Origin: an uncultured Bacteroidales bacterium
GTDB taxonomy: Bacteria > Bacteroidota > Bacteroidia > Bacteroidales > UBA932
Assembly: GCA_905234475.1 (NCBI GenBank)
Contig: CAJOHX010000010.1
Span: 62,001-126,000 of the forward strand
Direction of reading: 5' to 3'
DNA: 64,000 nucleotides
Under the pieces are notes generated by a model, which was not told the origin of the DNA, did not search any database, and saw only the letters and a program-made list of their open reading frames with translations. A program made the translations under genes and the position numbers. Positions 48,059 to 56,714 of this stretch are shown here, in pieces; the first letter of the stretch is position 1, and each line of letters starts with the position of its first letter.

Positions 48059-48197
48059 GGAGCCGTTGGAGGCGCCAACGCCTGGCCGTCCGGCAGTGAG
48101 CAGGCGCCGCCGCCTCGCATTGCGGCGCTCGGCGGCTGATCTGCCCCTTTCTTTCCCTCTTTTGCGTGATGAGGAAAGTGCTGGTTGATAGCATTTT

Positions 48198-48240
48198 AAG
48201 AAGATTAGGAGGGGCCTTTTTATAGCCCCCTATTCTTCTT
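48198..48240. terminator. Probable bidirectional terminator after the purine operon
   Basis: AAGAAGATTAGGAGGGGC (48198-48215) pairs imperfectly with GCCCCCTATTCTTCTT (48225-48240) around CTTTTTATA. A/T-rich sequence flanks both sides. It lies downstream of the last minus-strand gene of the purine operon. Confidence 0.5.
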
Positions 48241-48366
48241 TATTACATGATCGGCAGTCGATTGCACATCACGCGCCGCGTAGTGCCCGCCCCCCTGCCC
48301 CATGCGGAAAGGAGCGGGAGATTCACCGGTCGGGGCCGGCGAAGGTCGGGAATGGACCAGGAACGG

Positions 48367-49353
48367 TCATTTGTTCAACACCTGGCGGGCGGCTTCGTCC
48401 GTCTTTCGCTTGCGGTACATCTGCCAGGTGTTGAACACATTGTGCCAGATGGTGTAGAAACCGCCGGCGACGGAGATGACGGGGGTGAGGAAGGTGTAGC
48501 CCATCCAGATGCCGAAGACGGTGTTTTTCTGGCCGAGGGCCTGGCCGGCGGAGATGGGGCAGCCGTAGCGGCGGCCGATGCGGCGGCCGAGCCAGAACTG
48601 GAAGATGCAGGAGAGCAGCGAGGCTGCCAGGATCTCCCAGATCACGCCGCTGGCGCCGCTGTGGACGATGGCGCGGGTGCTCATCAGGATGGCGAGCGTC
48701 AGCGAGACGGCCCAGACATAGAAGGCCAGGTCCGGGAAACGCAGCAGCCAGGCATGGAACCTCGGCAGCAGGTAGCGCACCAGCCAGGCCGCCAGGCAGG
48801 GCATGATGAGCAGCGGGAACACCTTCGCCAGGATCCGCAGGAACGCTTCGCTGAACGTCAGCCCGGCCATCGGGTGGATCAGCGGGACCATCAGCGGCAC
48901 CAGCACCGCCACCAACAGGTTGATCAGGACCGTGTACGTGACCACGCCGGCCATGTTGCCGCCCAGCTTGCCCGTGACCACGGCACAGGCCGTGGCCGTA
49001 GGGCAGATCAGGCAGAGCATCGCCGCCTCCACCCCTTGGCGCAGCGGCAGCCCCGGGCAGAAGACCAGCAGCAACGCCAGGCCGACGAAGATCCCGCCCT
49101 GCACGAGCAGCAGCCAGAGCATCCACTTGTGCGGCCGCATCTGCTGCGGCTCGATCCGGCAGAAGCTCAGGAAAAGCATGATGAAGAGCAGCACCGGCTG
49201 CACCCGTTTCGCGATCTGCTCCAGCATGGGCCCGGCAGGATGCAGCGCGGGAATGGCATGATAGACCAGATAAAGGGAGGCGCCCACAATCATGCCGATG
49301 ATGAGCGCCCAGTCCCTGAGAAACTTGACCAGCGTGTAGCGGTACTCCCCCAT
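48367..49353 (-). CDS. BASS-family (bile acid:sodium symporter-like) transporter
   Basis: This 328-residue membrane protein has about ten helices. BASS-like features include FIMLFLSFCRIEPQQMR, AAMLCLICPTATACAVVTGKLGG, VLINLLVAVLVPLMVPLIHP and GQALGQKNTVFGIWMGYTFL. Related proteins carry bile acids, pantoate, pyruvate or other organic anions; the cargo here is unknown. The gene starts three bases after the purD-folD stop and ends the purine operon, so its substrate may be linked to purine or folate metabolism, but that is only inference from position. Confidence 0.8.
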   Translation of the reverse strand: MGEYRYTLVKFLRDWALIIGMIVGASLYLVYHAIPALHPAGPMLEQIAKRVQPVLLFIMLFLSFCRIEPQQMRPHKWMLWLLLVQGGIFVGLALLLVFCPGLPLRQGVEAAMLCLICPTATACAVVTGKLGGNMAGVVTYTVLINLLVAVLVPLMVPLIHPMAGLTFSEAFLRILAKVFPLLIMPCLAAWLVRYLLPRFHAWLLRFPDLAFYVWAVSLTLAILMSTRAIVHSGASGVIWEILAASLLSCIFQFWLGRRIGRRYGCPISAGQALGQKNTVFGIWMGYTFLTPVISVAGGFYTIWHNVFNTWQMYRKRKTDEAARQVLNK

Positions 49354-49356
49354 TCC

Positions 49357-51468
49357 CTATTTCGGTTCCACCCGGGCCAGGAAACTCTCGACCGTGTTCT
49401 CCATCAGCATCGCGATGGTCATCGGTCCCACGCCGCCCGGCACGGGGGTGATGGCGGAGGCGCGCAGGCGCGCTCCCACGAAGTCCACGTCGCCGCAGAG
49501 CTTGCCGTCGGCGCCGCGGTTGACCCCGACGTCGATCACGACGGCCCCGGGCTTCACCATGTCGCCCGTGACCACGTTCGGCTTGCCCACGGCCACGACC
49601 AGCACGTCTGCCTGGAGCGTGACGCTCTTCAGGTCTTTCGTGCGGGAATGCGCCATCACGACGGTGGCGTTGCGGTCCAGCAGGAGCTTGGCCACCGGCT
49701 TGCCGACGATGTTGCTGCGGCCCACGACCACGGCCGTCTTGCCGGCCAGGTCGATCCCGCTCTCGTCGATCAGCCGCAGGATGCCCTTCGGGGTGCACGG
49801 GACCATGCACGGGCGGCCGAGCCAGAGGTTGGCCACGTTGAGCGGATGGAAGCCGTCCACGTCCTTCTCCCGGGCGATGGCGTCGATCACGCGCTGCTCG
49901 TCGATCTGCGCAGGGAGCGGCAGCTGCACGAGCACGCCGTCCACCTCCGGGTCACGGTTGAGCGTGTCGATCATCGACAGCAGGGCCTCCTCGGTGGCGT
50001 CCTCCGCCATCGTGATCAGGCGGGAGTTCATCCCGACATAGATGGCGGACTTGACCTTGTTGCGCACGTACACCTGGCTGGCGGGATTGCTGCCGACGAT
50101 GATCACGGCGAGCGACGGCTTGCGGCCGTACTTGATCTCCAGCTTGCCCACGCGCTCGCGCAGCTCGTCCTTGATGGAGGCGGAGAGGGCCTTACCGTCC
50201 AGCAGGCGGCCGTCCAGGGCCCAGTGGGCGATGTCGCGGCGATAGAAGAGCGCCTCGCAGGAGATCTTCTCCAGCTCGGCATACACCTTGTCGCGCGCCG
50301 CACGGATGTTCCGGTCTTCAGCGACGACCATCATCACGCGGCCGCCGGCGGTCAGGAGCCGGTCCCCGTCGCGCTTCGTGCCCATGTGGTACACCTTGGC
50401 GCCGACCTTCTCCACGCCGAGGATTTCGGCGCCTTTCGGATAGGATCCGGGATAACCCTTCGAGGCCAGCACGACGCCCAGCGTCACGGCCTTGCGCCAG
50501 CGCGGCTCCTCCACCGGACGACCCTCCGCCACGGCGGAGAAAATCTCATAGATGTCGCTCTCCAGCAGCGGTAGCACGACCTCGGTCTCGGGGTCGCCGA
50601 AACGGGCGTTGAACTCGATCACCTTGATCCCGTCCGGGGTCTTCATCAGGCCGCCGTAGAGCACGCCCGACAGCGGACAGCCCTCGGCCACCATGGCCCT
50701 GGCCGCGGCTTCCAGGATCTGCTCCTGCGAGAACACGCGGTCCTCCTCCGTGATGAAGGGCAGGCCCGTGTAGGCGCCCATGCCCCCCGTATTCGGGCCC
50801 TTGTCGCCGTCGAAGGCACGCTTGTGGTCCTGCGAGAGCGGCATGGGATAGACCCGCTCCCCGTCCACGAAGGCCATGAAGGAGAACTCCGGCCCGGTGA
50901 GGTAGTCCTCGACCACCACGCGGCCCTTGCCGAAGGTCTCGTCCAGCAGCATGCTGCGCAGCGCGGCCTCGGCCTCGGTCACGTCGGGGGCAATCACCAC
51001 GCCCTTGCCGGCGGCCAGGCCGTCGTATTTCAGCACGGCCGGGAACGGCCGGGCGCTGACGTACGCAAGCGCCTCGTCGAAATCGTCGAAGCTGCGGTAG
51101 CCCGCCGTGGGGATCCCGTATTTGTCCATCAGGATCTTGGCGAACTCCTTGCTGCTCTCGATGCGCGTGGCGGCTCGGGTGTGGCCGAAAATCCGCAACC
51201 CGGCGGCGCGGAAGGCATCCACGATGCCCACCGACAGCGCCGCCTCGGGGCCCACAACCGTGAGGTCGATCCCCTGCTCCTGCGCAAACTTCAGCAGGCC
51301 GTCGACATCGGTGTCCTTCAGGGGCACGCACTCCGCCTGTGCGGCGATGCCGGCATTGCCGGGGGCGCACCAGATCTTCGCCACCTGCGGGGAGCGGCTG
51401 AGCGCATCCACGATGGCGTGGCAGCGTCCGCCGCCGCCCACTACGAGCACTTTCTTATCCTTTGCCAT
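49357..51468 (-). CDS. purD-folD: Fused phosphoribosylamine-glycine ligase (PurD) and FolD
   Basis: One 703-residue frame joins two complete enzymes. Residues 1 to about 417 are PurD: the N-terminal VLVVGGGGRCHAIVDAL, then the ATP-grasp part with FPAVLKYDGLAAGKGVVIA, PNTGGMGAYTGLPF and VIEFNARFGDPETEVVLPLL. Residues from about 418 (LLDGKALSASIKDEL) to 703 are FolD: SNPASQVYVRNKVKSAIYVG with the catalytic Lys, VQLPLPAQI, CTPKGILRLID, GRSNIVGKPVAKLLL and DVGVNRGADGKLCGDVDF. PurD makes glycinamide ribonucleotide. FolD makes the 10-formyl-tetrahydrofolate that PurN (same operon) uses next. No stop or start separates the halves and both have normal length. The purH stop lies just upstream. Confidence 0.93.
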   Translation of the reverse strand: MAKDKKVLVVGGGGRCHAIVDALSRSPQVAKIWCAPGNAGIAAQAECVPLKDTDVDGLLKFAQEQGIDLTVVGPEAALSVGIVDAFRAAGLRIFGHTRAATRIESSKEFAKILMDKYGIPTAGYRSFDDFDEALAYVSARPFPAVLKYDGLAAGKGVVIAPDVTEAEAALRSMLLDETFGKGRVVVEDYLTGPEFSFMAFVDGERVYPMPLSQDHKRAFDGDKGPNTGGMGAYTGLPFITEEDRVFSQEQILEAAARAMVAEGCPLSGVLYGGLMKTPDGIKVIEFNARFGDPETEVVLPLLESDIYEIFSAVAEGRPVEEPRWRKAVTLGVVLASKGYPGSYPKGAEILGVEKVGAKVYHMGTKRDGDRLLTAGGRVMMVVAEDRNIRAARDKVYAELEKISCEALFYRRDIAHWALDGRLLDGKALSASIKDELRERVGKLEIKYGRKPSLAVIIVGSNPASQVYVRNKVKSAIYVGMNSRLITMAEDATEEALLSMIDTLNRDPEVDGVLVQLPLPAQIDEQRVIDAIAREKDVDGFHPLNVANLWLGRPCMVPCTPKGILRLIDESGIDLAGKTAVVVGRSNIVGKPVAKLLLDRNATVVMAHSRTKDLKSVTLQADVLVVAVGKPNVVTGDMVKPGAVVIDVGVNRGADGKLCGDVDFVGARLRASAITPVPGGVGPMTIAMLMENTVESFLARVEPK

Positions 51469-51469
51469 A

Positions 51470-53002
51470 CTAATGCTTGAAATGTCTGATTCCGGTAAAG
51501 AGCATCGTGATGCCGAGCTCGTCGGCCTTGGCGATGGCATCCTCGTCGCGAATGCTGCCGCCCGGCTGGACGATGGCGCTCACGCCGTACTGCGCGGCCA
51601 GCGCCACGGTGTCGTCGAAGGGCAGGAAGCCGTCGGAGGCGAGGATGAGCCCTTCGGTGAAACCGGCCGCCTGCGCCTGCTTGAGGGCGATCTCGGCGGA
51701 GCCGACGCGGTTGGTCTGGCCGGCGCCCACCCCGATGGTGTGGCCGTCGCGCACCACCGCGATGGCGTTGGACTTGACATGCTTGACAATGCGCCAACCG
51801 AAGTCGAGGTCCGCGAGCTGCGCGGCCGTGGGCCGCACCTTCGTCACGCACATCTCCTCCTTAACGGCCTCCACGGCGGTGTCCAGCTGCTGGGCCAGCA
51901 TACCGCCGTTCACGCCCACGTACTGCATCGGCGCCTGGGCCTCGGGGGCCATCGGCACCTCCAGCACGCGGAGGTTCTTCTTGGCGGAGAGGATCTCCAG
52001 CGCCTCCGGCGAGAAGGACGGGGCGATCACGATCTCGAGGAAGATGGGCTTCATCCCGCGCGCCACCTCGGCGGTGAGCTCGCGGTTCACGCCCACGATG
52101 CCGCCGTAGATGCTGACCTTGTCGGCCTCGTAGGCGGCCTGCCAGGCCTCCTCCAGCGTCTGCCCCACGGCTGCGCCGCAGGGATTCATGTGCTTGAGGG
52201 CCACGCAGAACGGCGTGTCGGCGAAATCGCGCAGCACGTTCAGTGCCGCATTGGCGTCCTGGATATTGTTGTAAGACAGCTCCTTGCCCTGTATCTGGCG
52301 GGCGAAGGCCAGCGAATAGGGCGCCGGCTGCATGGCGGCGTAGAACTTCGCCGCCTGGTGGGGATTCTCCCCGTAACGCAGGCCCTGCTTAAGGTCGTAC
52401 TCCAGGAAGAGCTTCTCGTTCAGCCCGGCCTGGGCGCGCATCCACGAGGCGATACACATGTCGTACTCCGCGGTGTGCGTGTAGGCCTTGGCGGAGAGCT
52501 TCAGGCGCGTGTCGTCGGAGGTCTTGCCGTTGGCGCGAAGCTCCTCGAGCACCTTGTCATAGTCGGCAGGGTCGCAGACGATGGTCACGTCGCGCCAGTT
52601 CTTCGCGGCGCTGCGCACCATCGACGGGCCGCCGATGTCGATGTTCTCGATGGCGTCCTCCATGCTCACACCCTCCTTCGCAATGGTCTGGCGGAAAGGA
52701 TAAAGGTTCACGCACACGAGGTCGATGGTCCCGATCCCCTGCTCCTGCAACACCTGCATGTGGGCGGGCAGGTCGCGGCGCGCGAGGATGCCCCCGTGCA
52801 CCTTGGGGTGCAGGGTCTTCACGCGGCCGTCGAGGATCTCGGGGAAGCCCGTGACCTCGCTGATGCCGACGGTCTGCACGCCGCTGCTCTCCAGGAGCTT
52901 CTGCGTGCCGCCCGTGGCGATGATGGTCCAACCCAGTTCCTTCAGCCCCTGCACGAACGGCACGAGCCCGGTCTTGTCGCTAACGCTGACTAACGCTCTC
53001 AT
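51470..53002 (-). CDS. purH: Bifunctional AICAR transformylase/IMP cyclohydrolase PurH
   Basis: PurH performs the last two steps to IMP. The 510-residue length is typical. The N-terminal cyclohydrolase domain shows MRALVSVSDKTGLVPFVQGL, IIATGGTQKLLESSGV and RVKTLHPKVHGGILARRD. The C-terminal transformylase shows LRYGENPHQAAKFYA, FCVALKHMNPCGAAVG with the catalytic Lys-His pair, ASDGFLPFDDTVALAAQYGV and QPGGSIRDEDAI. It overlaps purN by four bases (ATGA type) and is followed one base later by the purD-folD start. Like PurN it consumes 10-formyl-THF. Confidence 0.97.
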   Translation of the reverse strand: MRALVSVSDKTGLVPFVQGLKELGWTIIATGGTQKLLESSGVQTVGISEVTGFPEILDGRVKTLHPKVHGGILARRDLPAHMQVLQEQGIGTIDLVCVNLYPFRQTIAKEGVSMEDAIENIDIGGPSMVRSAAKNWRDVTIVCDPADYDKVLEELRANGKTSDDTRLKLSAKAYTHTAEYDMCIASWMRAQAGLNEKLFLEYDLKQGLRYGENPHQAAKFYAAMQPAPYSLAFARQIQGKELSYNNIQDANAALNVLRDFADTPFCVALKHMNPCGAAVGQTLEEAWQAAYEADKVSIYGGIVGVNRELTAEVARGMKPIFLEIVIAPSFSPEALEILSAKKNLRVLEVPMAPEAQAPMQYVGVNGGMLAQQLDTAVEAVKEEMCVTKVRPTAAQLADLDFGWRIVKHVKSNAIAVVRDGHTIGVGAGQTNRVGSAEIALKQAQAAGFTEGLILASDGFLPFDDTVALAAQYGVSAIVQPGGSIRDEDAIAKADELGITMLFTGIRHFKH

Positions 53003-53568
53003 TTCTGTCTTAATAATTTATCTATGGTTTCAACGTACAATGCATGCTCGATCTTCTGCCCGATGCGGTGGACTTCCTCCGGGTCGTCGCCGTCGTACTC
53101 GAAGGCCCGCTGGGCGATGATCTTCCCGCCGTCCAGGTCGGCGTTCACCCAGTGGATGGTGATGCCGTAGACCTTGACGCCGTAGGCCACGGCGTCTTCC
53201 ACCGCATGCGCGCCCTTGAAGGCCGGCAGCAGCGAGGGGTGGATGTTGATGATGCGCCCCCCGTAGGCCTCCAGCAGCACGTCGGAGATGATGCGCATGT
53301 AGCCCGCGAGGCACACCAGGTCGATCCCGGCGGCATCCAGGCGGCGGATCACCTCCCGCTCGAATTCGGCCTTGGAGCCGAACGATTTCGGCGAGGCCAC
53401 GAAGGCCGGCACGCCGAAACGCTCCGCGCGCGCCACCACGGCGGCGCCGGGCCTGTCGCAGACCATCAGCGCCACCTCGGCGTCCAGGCGGCCGTCGGCG
53501 CAAGCCTGCGCGATGGCCTCGAAATTGGTCCCGGAACCGCTGGCGAAGACCGCTAGGCGCTTGCCCAT
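52999..53568 (-). CDS. purN: Phosphoribosylglycinamide formyltransferase PurN
   Basis: PurN transfers the formyl group from 10-formyl-THF to GAR. The 189-residue protein has RLAVFASGSGTNFEAIAQAC at the nucleotide site, LVCLAGYMRIISDVLLEAYG, the catalytic NIHPSLLPAFKGAHAVEDA with Asn and His, and ITIHWVNADLDGGKIIAQRA with the catalytic Asp. Its start shares one base with the purM stop, and its end overlaps purH by four bases. The folate-independent enzyme PurT is not seen in the window. Confidence 0.96.
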   Translation of the reverse strand: MGKRLAVFASGSGTNFEAIAQACADGRLDAEVALMVCDRPGAAVVARAERFGVPAFVASPKSFGSKAEFEREVIRRLDAAGIDLVCLAGYMRIISDVLLEAYGGRIINIHPSLLPAFKGAHAVEDAVAYGVKVYGITIHWVNADLDGGKIIAQRAFEYDGDDPEEVHRIGQKIEHALYVETIDKLLRQK

Positions 53569-54599
53569 TACAGCAGGTTCAGGTACAGGCCCGGCTTGTC
53601 CGTGACCTTGCCGATGACCCAGGCCTTCTCGCCGTGGGAGACGAGGATGTCGATGGCCTGCTGCGCCTCGGAAGGATCGAGCACGAGGACCATGCCGATG
53701 CCCATGTTGAAAATGTTGAACATCTCGCGGTGCGGCACGCCGCCCCAGGTCTCCAGCAGGCGGAAGATCACCGGGATCTCCCAGGTCCCCTCGTTGATCT
53801 CGAGGCCCTGGCCTTCCTGCAGGAAGCGCGGAATGTTCTCGTCGAAGCCGCCGCCGGTGATGTGGGCCATGCCGTGGACGTCGCAGTGCTTGATGACATC
53901 CATCACCTGCCTGACATAGATCTTGGTCGGGGTCAGCAGGACCTCGCCGAGCTTGCGGCCGCCCAGTTCGGGCACGCGGTCGGAATAGAAATGCCGGCCG
54001 TCGGAGACGATCTTGCGCACGAGGCTGAAGCCGTTGGAGTGCACGCCCGAGGAGCCGATGCCCACCAGGACGTCGCCGGCCTTGACCTTGGAGCCGTCGA
54101 TGAGCTTGCCCTTCTCCACGACACCCATCGTCGCACCGGCCAGGTCGTATTCATCCTGCTGGTACATGCCCGGCATCTCGGCGGTCTCGCCGCCCACCAG
54201 CACGCAGTTGGCCTGGCGGCAGCCTTCGGCAACGCCCGCCACGATCTGCTCGACCTTCTCGGGGACATTGTGGCCAAGAGCCACGTAATCGAGGAACACG
54301 AGCGGCTCCGCGCCGTGGGCGAGCACGTCATTGACGCACATGGCCACGACGTCGATGCCGACGGTGTCGTGCTTGTCCATCGTGAATGCAATCTTGAGCT
54401 TTGTGCCGACGCCGTCCGTACTGCTCACAAGGACCGGTTCCTTGTAGCCAAGGGCGGACAGGTCGAACATACCGCCAAAAGCACCGATGTTGCCCATCGC
54501 GCCCAGACGGGCCGTGGAGGCAACGTGCTGCTTGATGCGGCGGACTACCTCGTAGCCCGCTTCCAGGTTTACACCTGCTTGTTCGTAAGAATTAGTCAT
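53568..54599 (-). CDS. purM: Phosphoribosylformylglycinamidine cyclo-ligase PurM
   Basis: PurM closes the imidazole ring of aminoimidazole ribonucleotide using ATP. The 343-residue protein carries the family features YKEPVLVSSTDGVGTKLKIA, DVLAHGAEPLVFLDYVALG, LVGGETAEMPGMYQQDEYDL, GIGSSGVHSNGFSLVRKI and HITGGGFDENIPRFL. Length is ordinary. purF lies 15 bases upstream and purN begins at its stop codon with one shared base. Confidence 0.97.
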   Translation of the reverse strand: MTNSYEQAGVNLEAGYEVVRRIKQHVASTARLGAMGNIGAFGGMFDLSALGYKEPVLVSSTDGVGTKLKIAFTMDKHDTVGIDVVAMCVNDVLAHGAEPLVFLDYVALGHNVPEKVEQIVAGVAEGCRQANCVLVGGETAEMPGMYQQDEYDLAGATMGVVEKGKLIDGSKVKAGDVLVGIGSSGVHSNGFSLVRKIVSDGRHFYSDRVPELGGRKLGEVLLTPTKIYVRQVMDVIKHCDVHGMAHITGGGFDENIPRFLQEGQGLEINEGTWEIPVIFRLLETWGGVPHREMFNIFNMGIGMVLVLDPSEAQQAIDILVSHGEKAWVIGKVTDKPGLYLNLL

Positions 54600-54614
54600 G
54601 ACTTTATTATGTGA

Positions 54615-55976
54615 TTAATCGTTTTCTACCATATCGTCGTACAGGAGTGTGGGGTTCTCGCCCGTGAAGCACGCCTGGCAGGGATCCGCGCAGCCGAAAC
54701 AGGAGTCCCGCGTGGATTCCGGGCTCAGGTAGCCCAGCGAGTCGGCCCCGAGGACCTGCCGCGCCTCCTCCAGCGTGCGGTGCGAGCAGAGGAGCTCTTC
54801 CGGCGTGGAGGTGTCCACGCCGTAATGGCAGGTGAAGCGCATCATCGGGCTGGCGATGCGCACGTGCACCTCCGTGGCGCCCGCCTCGCGCAGGAGCTTG
54901 ACGATCTTGAGCGAAGTGGTGCCGCGGACGATGGAGTCGTCCACCAGCACGATGCGCTTGCCCTTCACGATGCTCCGCACCGGCGAGAGCTTCATCTTGA
55001 CGCCCAGCTCGCGGACCGACTGCACCGGCTCGATAAAGGTGCGGCCCACGTATTTGTGCTTCACCAGGCCCATCTCATAGGGGATGCCGCTCTCCTCGGC
55101 GTAGCCCATCGCCGCGCTAAGGCTGGACTCGGGCACGCCCACGACCATGTCGGCCTCCACCGGGCACTCCCGGTACAGGCGCCGGCCGGCTTCCTTGCGG
55201 TAGGCGTGGACGTTGCAGCCGTCGATGTCGCTGTCCGGGCGGGCGAAATAGATGTACTCCATCGCACACATCCGGTGGCGGTTGAAATGGGAATACACGG
55301 TGCTGCGCATCCCGTGGTAGTCGAAGGTCACGATCTCCCCGGGCTGTACGTCGCGGATGAACTCTGCGCCCATGATCTCGAAGGCGCAGGACTCGCTGCT
55401 GACCACATAGCCACCGCCCGCCATCTTGCCGATGCACAAGGGCTTGATGCCGTATTTGTCGCGGCAGGCATAGATGCGGGTCTTCGTCATGATCACGAAG
55501 GTGAAGCCGCCTTCGACCATGTTCAGCGCCTGGACGATGGTCGTGATGCGGTCCTCCTTGTTGCCCTTCTTGATCAGGTGGGCCACCAGCTCGCTGTCCG
55601 TGTTGGTCTGGAAGATGGACCCGTGGCGCTCAAGGTATTCCGTCACCTGGCGGGCGTTCACCAGGTTGCCCTCCCCGGCGATCGCGAAATCGCCGGAATG
55701 GTGGCGGAAGAACAGCGGCTCCACGTTGGTCAGCCCCCCCTTGGAGGCGTTGGCGTATTTCACGCTGCCGATGCCCATTTCGCCCGGCAGGTGGTCCAGC
55801 TCCCCGTTGGTGAAGATCTCGCTCAGCAGGCCCTGGCCCCGGTAGCTGTGGGGCTCGCCCTTCTGGTCGAAGGTGATGATGCCGCCGCCTTCCTGGCCGC
55901 GGTGCTGGAGGTTGTGCAGTCCGTAATAGATGAAGGTCGAGGCGCTCGGTACGCCGTATACTGCCAGTACGCCCAT
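54615..55976 (-). CDS. purF: PurF-type amidophosphoribosyltransferase with degenerate glutaminase site
   Basis: PurF makes phosphoribosylamine, the first purine step, using ammonia released from glutamine by an N-terminal Cys. The synthase half looks normal here: RIVLVDDSIVRGTTSLKIV, GVPESSLSAAMGYAEESGIP and the iron-sulphur-type cysteines (CAMEYIYF, CFGCADPCQACFTG). The glutaminase half is altered. The frame starts MGVLAVYG where the family has C-G-V/I at the mature N-terminus, so the nucleophile is absent, and no Cys is encoded in frame just upstream. The usual GHVRYxTxG reads GSVKYANAS (Lys73 for Arg), and AHNGNL reads AGEGNL (Glu102 for the oxyanion Asn). The fold itself is retained (LHNLQHRGQEGGG, TDSELVAHLI). 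It is probably ammonia-dependent or repurposed. At 453 residues it is near normal length. Confidence 0.92.
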   Translation of the reverse strand: MGVLAVYGVPSASTFIYYGLHNLQHRGQEGGGIITFDQKGEPHSYRGQGLLSEIFTNGELDHLPGEMGIGSVKYANASKGGLTNVEPLFFRHHSGDFAIAGEGNLVNARQVTEYLERHGSIFQTNTDSELVAHLIKKGNKEDRITTIVQALNMVEGGFTFVIMTKTRIYACRDKYGIKPLCIGKMAGGGYVVSSESCAFEIMGAEFIRDVQPGEIVTFDYHGMRSTVYSHFNRHRMCAMEYIYFARPDSDIDGCNVHAYRKEAGRRLYRECPVEADMVVGVPESSLSAAMGYAEESGIPYEMGLVKHKYVGRTFIEPVQSVRELGVKMKLSPVRSIVKGKRIVLVDDSIVRGTTSLKIVKLLREAGATEVHVRIASPMMRFTCHYGVDTSTPEELLCSHRTLEEARQVLGADSLGYLSPESTRDSCFGCADPCQACFTGENPTLLYDDMVEND

Positions 55977-55984
55977 ATTATATA

Positions 55985-56710
55985 TTATTCTGTTTCAGTT
56001 ACTTGTTTCAAACGGGTCAACACGAGGGTGTAGCTCTCCACCACGCGGCTCAGGTCCAGGCGGAAGCGGTCTTTGTCCAGGCGCTCCCCCGTGGCTTCGT
56101 CCCACAGGCGGCAGGTGTCCGGGCTGATCTCGTCGGAAATGATGATGGCCCCGGTGTCGGAGGCCCGGCCGAACTCGAGCTTCATGTCCACGAGCTCGAT
56201 GCCGGCCTTGTGGAAGAGCGGCTTGAGCAGCTCGTTGACGCGGCGGGCGTTGTTGTACATCCCGTCCAGCTCCTGGTAGGTCGCCAGGCCGAGGGCCACG
56301 GCGTGGTCGCGGTTGATGAACGGATCCTCCAGCTCGTCGTTGTTGTAGCGCAGGTCCACGATGGTGTTGGAATGGCGATAACCCTCCTCCACGCCCAGGC
56401 GGTAAGCCAGCGAACCGGCGATCCGGTTGTGCACCACCACCTGCAGGGGGATGATCTCGATCTTGCGGCAGAGCTGCTCCTGGTCCCCGATCCGCTCGAT
56501 GAAGTGGGTCTCCACGCCGTTGCGGTTGAGGTAGTCCAATAGGATGGCCGAAATCTGGTTGTCCAGGGCACCCTTGCCGATGAAGCGGGCCCGCTTCACA
56601 TTATTGTAGGCCACCGTCACGTCCTTGTAGCGGAAGATTACCTGGTCGGGATGGTCGGTCGCGAACACCTGCTTCTCGTTGCCTTCGAAAATCAGTTCTC
56701 CTTTTCTCAT
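55985..56710 (-). CDS. purC: SAICAR synthetase PurC
   Basis: PurC joins aspartate to CAIR with ATP. From ATG 56710 the protein has 241 residues, starting MRKGELIFEGNEKQVFATD, equivalent to the family GKAK-type start; the longer upstream frame is purL shadow. Conserved segments are VPLQVVVHNRIAGSLAYR-like (PLQVVVHNRIAGSL), FINRDHAVALGLAT-like substrate loop, AGIELVDMKLEFGR and IISDEISPDTCRLWD. It lies between purL (four bases upstream) and purF (eight bases downstream). Confidence 0.96.
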   Translation of the reverse strand: MRKGELIFEGNEKQVFATDHPDQVIFRYKDVTVAYNNVKRARFIGKGALDNQISAILLDYLNRNGVETHFIERIGDQEQLCRKIEIIPLQVVVHNRIAGSLAYRLGVEEGYRHSNTIVDLRYNNDELEDPFINRDHAVALGLATYQELDGMYNNARRVNELLKPLFHKAGIELVDMKLEFGRASDTGAIIISDEISPDTCRLWDEATGERLDKDRFRLDLSRVVESYTLVLTRLKQVTETE

Positions 56711-56714
56711 GGGG

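Larger units (their letters stand above)
47782..48366. other. Structured gene-poor region
   Basis: Apart from the two hairpins listed separately, I see no gene here. The first part (to about 47990) is AT-richer than the surroundings; the second part has a strong GC hairpin. The open frame at 47994-48194 consists of low-complexity Arg-rich sequence and is not accepted. Confidence 0.4.

Noticed and set aside
47994..48194. Small minus-strand frame of 66 codons
   Set aside because: Covers a strong hairpin and reads as Arg/Ala-rich low-complexity sequence.
48247..50574. Plus-strand open frame of 775 codons over the transporter and folD part
   Set aside because: His/Arg/Asp-rich antisense product of GC-rich codons; the minus strand encodes clear BASS and FolD motifs.
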